Positions 43,673 to 53,793 of a DNA stretch of 64,000 bases are shown in pieces (positions within the stretch are counted from its first letter, which is position 1; each line of letters opens with the position of its first letter). Under the pieces are notes generated by a model that was not told the origin of the DNA, did no database searches, and was given only the letters and a program-made list of their open reading frames with translations. Source of the stretch: Paenibacillus sp. LS1 (lineage in GTDB: Bacteria > Bacillota > Bacilli > Paenibacillales > Paenibacillaceae). The stretch spans positions 124,001 through 188,000 of the forward strand of contig NZ_JAPDOE010000003.1 in the NCBI RefSeq assembly GCF_026013365.1. Reading direction: 5' to 3'. The position numbers and the translations under genes are program-made.

Positions 43673-46600
43673 CTATTTGTGTTGAATGTTGCGCTTCTTG
43701 TTCAGCATCTCCAGCCGGACGGACAGGGTACGACAGATTTCCTCCAATGGACCCGGCTGACAGAGGTCTTTGTGACGACAAGCAATATCATGACGTTCCA
43801 ATTGCCCTCCAATGTATGCATTCCACATCTCCGGTTCGATCGGATCGAACCAGTCAGGAATTATGGTTGATCGGAAGAAAATCAGGTCACCTTCGAATCG
43901 GGATGGCGTGTACGCCCCCAAGATCCGGACAGAATTTTCATAGGTTTTCCGCAGCTTCATGATCGTCTCTTCATCCAAACTGGCCAACGCACTGCCTTCA
44001 CTACGAAGGATACGCATCGCTGTTGCCATATCCAGCGGCCCATCCCCAATACTGTCCGGATCATATCCACCGAGTGCAAGCAATGCCGTTAACGCCTCTT
44101 CCTCATCCGGTTCGCCGCGAATAGGCAAATAATGACTCGGATATGCATCCAGCATAGCGAGAAACTCTACTTCTTCTCCTTCGGACTGAAGCTGCACGGC
44201 CATCGCCTGAGCCACGTTGCCGCCCAGTGACCAGCCGAGCAAACGATACGGGCCTTCGGGCTGCACAGACCGGATGTGACGGATGTAATCTGCCGTCATA
44301 TCCTCCAGTGTCGAAGGAAGCACCTCGTACTCTGCGATACCCCTTGCCTGCAAACCGTATAGCGGATACTCCATACCCAGATGTTTCATCAATCCGGCAT
44401 AACACCAACTAAGTCCTCCGGCCGGATGCACACAGAATACGGGCAGATGCTGACCATGCGTCCGGAGCGGTAGCAACACTTGCAGTGAGCTTTTCCCGGA
44501 ATCTGCATCCATCTCCAATCGCTCGGCCAGTCCAGCCACTGTGGCGGTTTCGAACAAAATGCCGATGCCTGGCTCCTTGCCCATCGCTTCACGAATTCGA
44601 CTCATCAGGCGGACCGCAAGCAGCGAATGACCGCCCAGTTCGAAGAAGCTGTCATCAATACTCACACTTCGCAATCCCAATACTTCGGCAAACAGATCAC
44701 AGAGAATCTGCTCCTGTGGATTGCGCGGTGCTCGGCCATCAGCCGATAATTGCATCTCTGGTGCAGGCAATGCCTTGCGATCCAGCTTGCCATTCGGCGT
44801 AAGTGGCAGGATCTCCATCACAACAACCGCAGATGGAACCATATAATCCGGCAAGCTCGCTCCCGCATGTCGGCGTAACGAAGCCGTTTCCAGTTCTGCT
44901 TCACTGTCCGGTACAGGAACAATATAAGCGACAAGACGCTTATCCCCTGGCTGGTCTTCACGAACAATAACAGCAGCCTGAGCCACACCCGAATGTTTTG
45001 CCAATACAGCCTCAATCTCGCCAAGCTCAATACGGAACCCGCGGATTTTCACCTGCTGGTCGGCTCGTCCAAGATAATCAAGCGAACCATCGTGCAGGCG
45101 CTTTGCCAAGTCTCCCGTACGGTACATTCGTGTACCCGGTGCACCATATGGATCGGCGACGAATCGCTCTGCCGTGAGATCTGGCCTTCCCCAATAGCCA
45201 CGAGCCAGACCCGCTCCCGCCACATACATCTCTCCGGTTACACCTGTTGGCACGGGCTTCAGATGATCATCCAGCACATAGACACGCAGGTCTGGAATAG
45301 CGCATCCAATCCAACTGCTTGCGCCTTCTGCTGCGCTGCCTGTGTGAAGCTCTTTGTAGCTGACATGGACCGTTGTTTCCGTAATACCATACATATTGAT
45401 GAGTCTTGGGGCGTCATCCGCATGGCGTTCATACCAGTCATCCAACCGTCCCAGCTCCAATGCCTCGCCTCCAAAGACCACATAGCGGAGCGCAAGCTGC
45501 TGTCCCCAGACCGGATTTTCCCTATCGGCCTGCATCAGTTGGTAGAACGCAGATGGCGTCTGGTTCAGTACGGTTACTTTTTGCTCGGCGAGCAGCTGCA
45601 GGAACGCTCCAGGTGATCGGCTAATCTCATGGGGAACAACAACCAAGCTGCCTCCATACAACAGAGGGCCCCAGATTTCCCACACAGAGAAGTCAAATGC
45701 ATAGGAATGGAACAACGTCCACACATCGCTCTCGTCAAAATGGAACCAGTGCTGCGTTGCATCCAATAACCGGATGACATTCGCATGTGGAATCACGACA
45801 CCTTTGGGTTTCCCTGTTGAACCCGAGGTATAGATCATATAAGCCGGACTCAGCGGAGTTACCCGTCCGTTCCGTTCATGGTCTGTCGGGTTTCGCTCAT
45901 CCATGGATTCCAATTGCCGCAAAGTATGCAGATCGTCCAAGTTAATACATTTAATGTTTTCAACTTGCGGTAGCAGGGCATACACCTCTGTACTTGTAAT
46001 CATCACTTTCGGCGCTGCGTCCGTCAGCATATGCGTTAAACGGTCTGCCGGATAGTGCGGGTCCAGTGGCAGATAGGCAGCACCCGTTTTGAGTACAGCA
46101 AGAATGGCTACGACCATCTCTACCGAACGAGGTAAGGCTAATGCCACCATCTGTTCCGGCCCGGCACCTTCTGCGATCAATAGTCTCGCCAGTCGATTAG
46201 CCCGTGCATTTATCTCCCTGTAAGTCACACGAACATCCTCACAATGGAGAGCTACCGAACCTGCGTAAGCGGCTGCCTGCACTTCAAAACGCTCGGCTAT
46301 GGTCAGCTGCGGACCTTCGTCCGGTGTAGATGTCCACTCCTTTTCAAGCTGGGCATGCTCTGACGGTGTAACCAGGTCAAATCTGCTGATACGTTCATCC
46401 ATCTGCTGTACAGCATCCTCAAGCACCTGCATCAACCGAACCACCAATTCTGCGGCAGTCGATTCACGGTAGAGATCTGCACTATACTCCAATACACCTT
46501 CAATTCCAGCCGGAAGTCCGTTCTGCTCCCGTTTCTCCGTCAGTTCAAGCGTAAGGTCGAATTTGGATGAACCTACACTGTGGATGCGAGTCTCTGCTTC

Positions 46601-49600
46601 AACACCTGGCAGGTCAAGACGAACATCTGGTGTATTTTGCAGCACCAGCATCACCTGAAAGAGCGGATGTTTGGAACGGGATCGGGGCGGATTCAGCACT
46701 TCGACCAGCCGTTCAAACGGTAAATCCTGATGTTCATAGGCAGCAAGATCTGCCTCCCGCACGCGGGCCAACAGCTCTCGGAAGGTCGGATCGCCCGAAG
46801 TGTCCGTACGCAGGACAAGCGTATTGATGAACATCCCCACGACATCATCGAGCGCATCGTCACTCCGTCCGGCAATCGGTGTGCCTATCGCAATGTCTGT
46901 CCCTGCACCCATTCGGGTGAGCAACACAGATAACGCTGAATGCAGGAGCATGAATAGACTGACTTTATGCTCACGGGCAACTGTCGCAAGCTGTTCATGC
47001 AGACGTTGACTGATCGCAAATGGCACCGTCCCGCCTCGGTAACTGGATACCACTGGACGGGCATAGTCGGCCGGGAACGTGACTTGTTCTGGCAAGCCTG
47101 CGAGCCGATCAGTCCAGAATGCTAACTGCCTCGCGATCAGACTGTCCTGCCGCTTCTCATCCCCAAGCAGGCTCTCCTGCCACACCGCATAATCTGCATA
47201 CTGAATGCGTAGCGGCTCCCAAGCCGGAGCAGACCCACGCAGACGAGCAGTATAAGCCTCCGACAAATCCCGGATAAGCCGTGATAAGGACCAACCATCC
47301 CCTGCAATGTGGTGAATCAGCACCAGCAATGTATGTTCGTCCGCATCCGTATGGAACAATTCCGCACGGATGCCCGGTTCAGTACTAAGCTCGAAGCTGT
47401 AACGCGACGCTTCTGCCAGCAGCTCGGGCAGCTTCTCAGCCGAAGCCCGGGTGAGCTTCATATTCACTGTTACATCTGCTGCACGGAGGATATGCTGGCT
47501 CGCCGAACCCAGATCTGGCGGATACAATGTGCGAAGTGTCTCGTGACGGGCAACAATATCCTGCAGAGCGTTTCGGAGAGCGTCCACATCCAGCTTCCCG
47601 GTCAAACGGGCAACCAACGGAATATTGTAGGTGGGATTAGCACCCTCTAAGCAATAGAGGAACCATAACCGTCGCTGGGCAAAGGAAAGCGGAATCTCAC
47701 CCGCACGCGGAACAGGCTGAATAACGGGTCTGACGGACTTCGCCTGATCCAGCTTCCGGGCAAGCCCTGCTGCTGTCGGTGATTCAAACACACTGCCGAT
47801 GTTCAGTTCGGCCCCGAATACATCACGTACTCTGGCTGTAATTCGCCCGGCCAGCAGGGAATGTCCACCCAGTTCGAAGAAATCATCATCAATGCCTACC
47901 CGAGCCACACCCAGAATCTCGACAAACAGGCTGCAAAGAATCTCCTCCTGCGGTGTACGTGCCTCCCTCCCGTTTGCATTAGATGCCAAAGCAGGCACAG
48001 GAAGCCGTTTGCGGTCGATTTTTTTGTTCGGTGTCAGCGGCATCTCTGGAAGTAGCATAAAGGCAGAGGGCACCATATAATCCGGTAACGCATCAGCTAC
48101 GTGTGCTCTGATATCAGCCAGACCCATGTCAGCTTGATGATCTTCCGCATCAGCCACGATATATGCCGCTAACCGCTGGTTCCCAGGTTGGTCTTCGCGT
48201 GCCATGACCGTAACCTGTGTTACACCCGGATATCTGGAGATAACTGACTCAATCTCCCCCAGTTCAATGCGGAAGCCCCTAATTTTGATCTGATGATCTG
48301 CCCGTCCCAAATAATCGATGGAACCGTCCGGCAACCATTTGGCCAAGTCTCCTGTCCGGTACATTCGACTGCCCGGTTGTCCAAAGGGACTCGGGACAAA
48401 ACGTTCTGCGGTCAGATCAGGTCTGCCCAAATATCCCCGTGCAAGTCCCTCTCCCGCGATATACAATTCCCCTGCTACGCCCGGGGGGACAGGCTGCATA
48501 CTCTGATCCAGAACATAGAGCTGTGTGTTACGAACCGGACCACCAATGGATGGTTTGCCTGTATGTTCATTCCCCAGCGATGCAGCTGTAGAATAGATGG
48601 TTGTCTCCGTTGGCCCGTATTGATTATTGACCTGACAGCCCAACGCCTCCAGCGAAAGCTTCAGTTCTTCGGATAAGGCCTCTCCTCCGGTAATCACCGT
48701 TAGCCCGTCAAACCTTCCCGGACGGCTCGTCACCAGAGACTGCCATAACGTTGGCGTAGCCTGCATGATTGTTGTCTCTTGCTCTCTCATCTTCCCGGCC
48801 AGTGCTACCGGATCAAGAATCGTTTCCTTTTGCGCGATATCCAGTCTTGCTCCAGTCGTCAGTGGCAGGAAGATTTCCAGTACGGAGATGTCAAAAGCAA
48901 TCGTGGTCACCGACAGCCAGCGATCCTGCGGACCGATCTGCAGTCTTGTCTTCATATCTTCAAGCAGGTTGGCTAATCCCAAATGAGTTACAGCTACACC
49001 CTTCGGCTTACCGGTAGAACCGGAAGTATAGATCAGATATGCAGGGTTGAGCAGAGAAGCCGTGCCTGGCAGATCATCACCTTCGGGATTGCTTCCAGAC
49101 TGACTGTTCACTGCCTGTATCCTATCCGGTTCATCCATGACCAGAATCGGTACACTGGACGTCTGCGGAATATGAGAGAAGTTGTTCATAACTGTCACCA
49201 CACAAGCAGGCTTGGTATCCTCCAGCATGTAGATCAGGCGCTCTTCGGGATAATCAGGGTCAAGCGGCAGATAGGCTGCTCCTGTTTTGTGAGCAGCTAC
49301 AATCGCAATGACCACGTCCAGTGAACGAGGCATCGCAATGCCAACCACCTGCTCCGGTCCTGCTCCGTAAGTCTGTATCAGTTCATGTGCCAGTTGATTC
49401 GCACGTTCGTTCAGCTCTGCGTAGGTCAGCGATGTCCCTTCGAATGTCACTGCGGTTGCAAGAGGTGTACGCCGAACCTGATGTTCAAATAGCGCTGCCG
49501 AATTCCACTCAGCGATGGCATGATGCGTCTGATTCCATCCTTCCAGCACTTGTTCGCGTTCGGCAGGAAGCAGGATGTCTATCTGTCCAACCGATATGTC

Positions 49601-50917
49601 TTCTGTCCCTTCTGACATCAGGCATTGCAGGATTTGCACATAGCGAAGCTGATGATCACGCAATTCCGAGTCCACATAGATCGAAGGGTTCGCATCAAAA
49701 GCAATACTCAGTCCATGACCATGTCCCTGGTCCACAATATGAATCGACAGATCATCCACCGCACCCGTGGACAGATTATGGATCATGCCGCATGCGCCCG
49801 CAAAATTCAACTCATGATGGAAGGGCATCACATTGATCATCGGTCCAAACAGACGCCGATTCTCTCCCAAGAGCTTGAGATCACGCCTTAGATCCTGGTG
49901 CCGATATCGCTGGTGTTTGCGTACAGCCCGAATCTCCTTCACGATCTGTCCCATCAAATCAGACAGATTCATCTGCGAATCCAGATACAGGCGGAGCGGA
50001 AGCACATTCATGACCATGCCTGGAACACGTAGCGATGCTGAGCCTAATCGGCACATCACCGGCAAGGCCAGAACAACATCGGCTGCCCCTGTCATCCGGT
50101 GCACATAGATCGCTGTTGCCGCTACACACAGATCCGGCCAAGTCGCACCGAATCTACCCGCTGCTGCTTGCAATTGCTCCCGTTGTGAAGGCGTGAGCAC
50201 CGTACTCTGCCGCAGAAACTCGGTTGATGTACGTGGAGCACGTTCACCCAGACTGACCACATCCGGTGCGTCCGCGAATCGGTCGATCCAGAACTGCTGA
50301 TCCTGCTCTCGGTTGGTGGAGGATGAGTAAGCTTCATCTTCTTCGAGAACGGAAGTCAGTGATCCAAATGTTGCCGTAACCTGTGCCTGTGCTGCGCCCT
50401 CTCCCTGAATGCTTGCAGAGTACAAGCTGGCAACCCTGCGTGTGATCAGGGATACGCCGTACCCATCAATCGCAATATGGTGAATGCGTTGGTACCAGTA
50501 ATAGCGATCCTCACTCACCCGGAACAGAGCTTCTGTGAAGAGTGGACCCATTGCCAGATCAACAGGCCGTGCCAGATCTTGCTTCATCCAGTCGAGCGCA
50601 GCCGTATGAGGATCCGCCTGATCACGCACATCCATGACATGGAATGTCCAATCATTCATATTGGTGCGCAGAGACTGCCACGGGCCTTGCTCATTTTCGC
50701 CATATACCATATTCAGCGATTCGGCCTCCATCACGGTCTGGCGTACACTTTCTTCGAATCGCCCCGCATGGATCTGACCGTCAATAACCACGTACTCGGC
50801 CGTGTTGTACATCGGGTTGTCCGGATTCAACTGTTGGGCATACCAGATGCCAGACTGTGCAGAAGATAAAGGCCAAGCTGTGTTCCGACGATGCGACATC
50901 TGCACCGCCCCGCTCAA
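43673..50917 (-). CDS. dhbF: Non-ribosomal peptide synthetase DhbF (C-A-T-C-A-T-TE)
   Basis: A 2414-residue dimodular synthetase that joins dihydroxybenzoate to two amino acids and trimerises the product. Condensation 1 spans about 10-450 (HHIAIDGYG), adenylation 1 about 470-970, carrier 1 about 985-1055 (FFELGGHSLLAGR), condensation 2 about 1075-1510 (HHIAGDGWS), adenylation 2 about 1540-2040, carrier 2 about 2065-2135 (FFELGGHSLLAVR) and thioesterase about 2150-2410 (GWSLGGN). My reading of the selectivity positions is D-I-L-Q-I-G-Q-I for module 1 (close to the glycine code) and D-F-W-N-V-G-M-V for module 2 (threonine code). This fits bacillibactin. It overlaps dhbB by 4 bp. Confidence 0.95.
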   Translation of the reverse strand: MSGAVQMSHRRNTAWPLSSAQSGIWYAQQLNPDNPMYNTAEYVVIDGQIHAGRFEESVRQTVMEAESLNMVYGENEQGPWQSLRTNMNDWTFHVMDVRDQADPHTAALDWMKQDLARPVDLAMGPLFTEALFRVSEDRYYWYQRIHHIAIDGYGVSLITRRVASLYSASIQGEGAAQAQVTATFGSLTSVLEEDEAYSSSTNREQDQQFWIDRFADAPDVVSLGERAPRTSTEFLRQSTVLTPSQREQLQAAAGRFGATWPDLCVAATAIYVHRMTGAADVVLALPVMCRLGSASLRVPGMVMNVLPLRLYLDSQMNLSDLMGQIVKEIRAVRKHQRYRHQDLRRDLKLLGENRRLFGPMINVMPFHHELNFAGACGMIHNLSTGAVDDLSIHIVDQGHGHGLSIAFDANPSIYVDSELRDHQLRYVQILQCLMSEGTEDISVGQIDILLPAEREQVLEGWNQTHHAIAEWNSAALFEHQVRRTPLATAVTFEGTSLTYAELNERANQLAHELIQTYGAGPEQVVGIAMPRSLDVVIAIVAAHKTGAAYLPLDPDYPEERLIYMLEDTKPACVVTVMNNFSHIPQTSSVPILVMDEPDRIQAVNSQSGSNPEGDDLPGTASLLNPAYLIYTSGSTGKPKGVAVTHLGLANLLEDMKTRLQIGPQDRWLSVTTIAFDISVLEIFLPLTTGARLDIAQKETILDPVALAGKMREQETTIMQATPTLWQSLVTSRPGRFDGLTVITGGEALSEELKLSLEALGCQVNNQYGPTETTIYSTAASLGNEHTGKPSIGGPVRNTQLYVLDQSMQPVPPGVAGELYIAGEGLARGYLGRPDLTAERFVPSPFGQPGSRMYRTGDLAKWLPDGSIDYLGRADHQIKIRGFRIELGEIESVISRYPGVTQVTVMAREDQPGNQRLAAYIVADAEDHQADMGLADIRAHVADALPDYMVPSAFMLLPEMPLTPNKKIDRKRLPVPALASNANGREARTPQEEILCSLFVEILGVARVGIDDDFFELGGHSLLAGRITARVRDVFGAELNIGSVFESPTAAGLARKLDQAKSVRPVIQPVPRAGEIPLSFAQRRLWFLYCLEGANPTYNIPLVARLTGKLDVDALRNALQDIVARHETLRTLYPPDLGSASQHILRAADVTVNMKLTRASAEKLPELLAEASRYSFELSTEPGIRAELFHTDADEHTLLVLIHHIAGDGWSLSRLIRDLSEAYTARLRGSAPAWEPLRIQYADYAVWQESLLGDEKRQDSLIARQLAFWTDRLAGLPEQVTFPADYARPVVSSYRGGTVPFAISQRLHEQLATVAREHKVSLFMLLHSALSVLLTRMGAGTDIAIGTPIAGRSDDALDDVVGMFINTLVLRTDTSGDPTFRELLARVREADLAAYEHQDLPFERLVEVLNPPRSRSKHPLFQVMLVLQNTPDVRLDLPGVEAETRIHSVGSSKFDLTLELTEKREQNGLPAGIEGVLEYSADLYRESTAAELVVRLMQVLEDAVQQMDERISRFDLVTPSEHAQLEKEWTSTPDEGPQLTIAERFEVQAAAYAGSVALHCEDVRVTYREINARANRLARLLIAEGAGPEQMVALALPRSVEMVVAILAVLKTGAAYLPLDPHYPADRLTHMLTDAAPKVMITSTEVYALLPQVENIKCINLDDLHTLRQLESMDERNPTDHERNGRVTPLSPAYMIYTSGSTGKPKGVVIPHANVIRLLDATQHWFHFDESDVWTLFHSYAFDFSVWEIWGPLLYGGSLVVVPHEISRSPGAFLQLLAEQKVTVLNQTPSAFYQLMQADRENPVWGQQLALRYVVFGGEALELGRLDDWYERHADDAPRLINMYGITETTVHVSYKELHTGSAAEGASSWIGCAIPDLRVYVLDDHLKPVPTGVTGEMYVAGAGLARGYWGRPDLTAERFVADPYGAPGTRMYRTGDLAKRLHDGSLDYLGRADQQVKIRGFRIELGEIEAVLAKHSGVAQAAVIVREDQPGDKRLVAYIVPVPDSEAELETASLRRHAGASLPDYMVPSAVVVMEILPLTPNGKLDRKALPAPEMQLSADGRAPRNPQEQILCDLFAEVLGLRSVSIDDSFFELGGHSLLAVRLMSRIREAMGKEPGIGILFETATVAGLAERLEMDADSGKSSLQVLLPLRTHGQHLPVFCVHPAGGLSWCYAGLMKHLGMEYPLYGLQARGIAEYEVLPSTLEDMTADYIRHIRSVQPEGPYRLLGWSLGGNVAQAMAVQLQSEGEEVEFLAMLDAYPSHYLPIRGEPDEEEALTALLALGGYDPDSIGDGPLDMATAMRILRSEGSALASLDEETIMKLRKTYENSVRILGAYTPSRFEGDLIFFRSTIIPDWFDPIEPEMWNAYIGGQLERHDIACRHKDLCQPGPLEEICRTLSVRLEMLNKKRNIQHK

Positions 50918-51912
50918 AAGTAGTCTCCGTTCGGCAGTACTTTCGGTTGGGCATTATCCAGGAGCCCAGCCCAAGCTGCCAATGTAGGCTGCTCCGCCAG
51001 ATCAACAAAGGTAACTTCTGCGCCTTCCGCGCGAAAACGTTCAGCCAGACTCATCATGCGAATGGAATCCATTCCCCAGTTCTGAATCAGATCATCATGC
51101 TCCCCAATTGAATCGGGCTGCTCCTGTAGCAGATCGGCAATCTGAGCCCGTAATGCTGCCAGCCTTGCCTGATCAACGCCTTCTCTTGCTTCCACGACAT
51201 GCCCAGTCTCCACGGTGGATGCTGATTTCTGCTGTGCCTCCGATGTAGCTGTACCTCCAGTTCTGGTTGCGGCTGACGCATTCAGTAGCGTAATCGAACG
51301 TTCGGTCGTTAGTGTTACCGCACATCGTTCTGACGCGTACGTCAGTGCCATGCGATGTTTCTCCGCCGAAAAATCTGCAACCGCATCGGCAACGAGAAAC
51401 GCCTGAATGTCTCGCATAAATGCCTCACTTGACGTCATCAGACATCCGATATGCGCATATATGCCGCAGACAATCAATTGATCCCGGCCCTGCCGCTCCA
51501 TCAGTTCAAGCAGTTCCGTCTTTTGGAAGGCGCTGTAGCGCCATTTGGTCATGAAGGTGTCCTGTGGAGCGGGTGCGAGCGATTCAACAATTTCTTTTTG
51601 AACAGGCCCGCCATCGATCCCCGCTCCCCAGAAATCCAACTGTAATCCGCGCTGCTCCGGTGTCTGTCCGCCCGGTTGTGCCGAGTAGACCACGGGAATC
51701 CCAAGCTCATGACACGTTGAACGAAGTTGTGCAATATGATCAATTAGTTCGACCACCGGGGATGCTCCCGCCGTAAATGCATTCATAAAATAGTTCTGCA
51801 TATCGTGGATCAAGAGTACTGCACGCTTCGCATCCGGTGTCCAGGCTACCTTGTTGACCGGAAGCTCCGACGCTACAGGCATTGCATATGGTTGAATCAC
51901 TGGAAGTGCCAT
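50914..51912 (-). CDS. dhbB: Isochorismatase with aryl carrier domain, DhbB
   Basis: A 332-residue bifunctional protein. Residues about 30-210 are the isochorismatase domain (VLLIHDMQNYF with the catalytic Asp, VCGIYAHIGCLMTSSEAFM). Residues about 255-325 are the aryl carrier domain with the phosphopantetheine Ser in NWGMDSIRMM. A 40-residue Ser/Thr/Ala-rich linker joins them. It makes 2,3-dihydro-2,3-dihydroxybenzoate and later carries activated DHB to DhbF. A 260-bp gap separates it from dhbE. Confidence 0.95.
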   Translation of the reverse strand: MALPVIQPYAMPVASELPVNKVAWTPDAKRAVLLIHDMQNYFMNAFTAGASPVVELIDHIAQLRSTCHELGIPVVYSAQPGGQTPEQRGLQLDFWGAGIDGGPVQKEIVESLAPAPQDTFMTKWRYSAFQKTELLELMERQGRDQLIVCGIYAHIGCLMTSSEAFMRDIQAFLVADAVADFSAEKHRMALTYASERCAVTLTTERSITLLNASAATRTGGTATSEAQQKSASTVETGHVVEAREGVDQARLAALRAQIADLLQEQPDSIGEHDDLIQNWGMDSIRMMSLAERFRAEGAEVTFVDLAEQPTLAAWAGLLDNAQPKVLPNGDYF

Positions 51913-51957
51913 GAATATCCCTCTTTTCAGCTATATTTATCAGATCATGTTCAGCCA

Positions 51958-52146
51958 TATCAGTTGAACTAAAGAATGTTTACACTTGCCACTCCGATGA
52001 CAGAATAACCTTCCGATCGCTGTTATCCCCAGATTTTTTGATTCAATTTTACAAAGGTGAAAATCCGGTGATAAAGGCGCACGCTTCGCTTCTTCAGGAT
52101 ATTTCTGCCCTCTACGTTCTTGTGTAAATGGTTAGTTCAACTGATA
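51958..52146. repeat. 15-bp inverted repeat bracketing 160 bp between dhbE and dhbB
   Basis: TATCAGTTGAACTAA (51958-51972) and its exact complement (52132-52146) bracket a gene-free segment. No target-site duplication flanks it. It could be a small mobile-element relic, a long-range RNA stem or paired regulator sites. Confidence 0.6.
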
Positions 52147-52173
52147 AAATGTAACGTTATCTGTTAGTAATTC

Positions 52174-53790
52174 TTATTTAGATACAGGTTGCTCGATGGT
52201 CAACATTTCCCGTAGTGCTTTTTTGCTGACCTTGCCCACTTGTGTCTTCGGAAAAGCATCTACCAGCTCAATCCGATCCGGGATTTTATAACTGGCCAGG
52301 CCCCGATTGCGTAGAAAAGATTTGATTTCCGCCACCGCCAGAGCTTCGCCGCTTGGCACGATAAAGGCACAAGAGCGTTCGCCCAGATACTCATCCGGCA
52401 TGGAGACCAAAGCTGCATCATGCACACCGGGATGGGCCAGCAGATGATTTTCCACTTCCTCGGCAGCCACCTTATCCCCACCACGATTAATCTGATCCTT
52501 CGCCCGTCCTTCGACAACGAGATATCCGTCAGCCGTCAGACTCGCAATATCGCCTGTGCGATAGAAACCTTCCGTAGTAAACGATCTGGCGTTATGTTCC
52601 TCGGCTTTGTAATAACCACGAATGGTATAGGGCCCGCGTGTCAGCAGGTGTCCGGCTTGTCCCTGCTCCACTTCAACATCTTCGTCATCCACAATCCGCA
52701 CCTCGTCATAGGGAGACATCGGTTTCCCTTGTGTGTGGGTAATGACATGCTCCGAATCGTCGAGGCGTGTGTAGTTAACCAGTCCTTCGGCCATGCCAAA
52801 CACCTGTTGTAATGTACAGCCAAGGACCGGTTTGACGCGTGACGCCACCTCTACACTGAATTTGGCTCCCCCCACTTGAAGCACCTGGAGCGACGGAAGT
52901 TTAGTTCCACGGGCAGCCGCTGCATTGAGCCAGACGAGAGCCAGTGGCGGCACCAGAGCGGTGATCGTTACCTGATGGCGCATAATCAGTGGAAAGGCTT
53001 CATCCGGGCTCGATCCCCGTGACAACACAATCGTGCCACCTGCGTACAACGTGCCCAGAATGCCAGGTGAGCTCATTGGATAGTTATGTGCTACAGGTAG
53101 TGCAGCCAGATAGACGCTTTCGGGACTGAGACCACACACCTCGACACTTCTTCGTAAGCTGTAAATGTAGTCATCATGGGTACGTGGGATCATCTTGGAC
53201 AACCCGGTGCTTCCGCCCGACAACTGTAGAAAAGTAACATCCGAAGACGTCGGTTCATCCGGCAGTGTGACAGGTTCTGTATAAACATCTTCCAATGCTG
53301 TAAACGGACCGGCCTCTCCCGCCACGAAAATATGCCGAAGTCCCGGAACCTCTGCCTGTACCTCCTCTGCCAACGTGCGATAATCAAATCCTCCATCCTG
53401 ATCCGGAATCAGATAGGCTACGGCCTCGGAGAAACGAGCGAAATATGTGATTTCACTCTTTCGGTGCAAAGGAAGAGCGAATACAGGCAGCGCACCGATG
53501 CGGAATAAAGCAAAACATGCTTCAACAAACGCCGTAATATTGGGCAGCTGAATAATAACCCGGTCATACTGCCGTATGCCTTTGGCATATAAACCGGAAG
53601 CCAATCGATCCACCCGTTCATCCAGTTCTGAATAAGTGAATTGGTCTTCACCGCTAATAATGGCTACCCGATTGCCATATAGATCTGCACGCTGCCGAAG
53701 CATCTCTCCAAACGTAATCCCTTCCCAGCAACCCTCCTGCCGATAACGCTCTGCAACCTCCTCAGGCCAAGCCTGATATCCTGACAGCAT
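52174..53790 (-). CDS. dhbE: 2,3-dihydroxybenzoate-AMP ligase, DhbE
   Basis: A 538-residue stand-alone adenylating enzyme that activates DHB and loads it on DhbB. Motifs are [18 protein letters not shown] (phosphate loop; the usual TSG is LSG), [13 protein letters not shown] (aryl-acid pocket with the Asn typical of DHB ligases), [18 protein letters not shown] and the C-terminal Lys in [12 protein letters not shown]. Only 3 bp separate it from dhbC. Confidence 0.95.
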   Translation of the reverse strand: MLSGYQAWPEEVAERYRQEGCWEGITFGEMLRQRADLYGNRVAIISGEDQFTYSELDERVDRLASGLYAKGIRQYDRVIIQLPNITAFVEACFALFRIGALPVFALPLHRKSEITYFARFSEAVAYLIPDQDGGFDYRTLAEEVQAEVPGLRHIFVAGEAGPFTALEDVYTEPVTLPDEPTSSDVTFLQLSGGSTGLSKMIPRTHDDYIYSLRRSVEVCGLSPESVYLAALPVAHNYPMSSPGILGTLYAGGTIVLSRGSSPDEAFPLIMRHQVTITALVPPLALVWLNAAAARGTKLPSLQVLQVGGAKFSVEVASRVKPVLGCTLQQVFGMAEGLVNYTRLDDSEHVITHTQGKPMSPYDEVRIVDDEDVEVEQGQAGHLLTRGPYTIRGYYKAEEHNARSFTTEGFYRTGDIASLTADGYLVVEGRAKDQINRGGDKVAAEEVENHLLAHPGVHDAALVSMPDEYLGERSCAFIVPSGEALAVAEIKSFLRNRGLASYKIPDRIELVDAFPKTQVGKVSKKALREMLTIEQPVSK

Positions 53791-53793
53791 TGC

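Noticed and set aside
43207..43962. 251-codon plus-strand frame over the exporter/mbtH/dhbF junction
   Set aside because: It runs antisense across three well-supported genes and has non-protein-like composition.
51958..52146. Insertion sequence between dhbE and dhbB
   Set aside because: No transposase gene and no target-site duplication; only the inverted repeat is kept as an observation.
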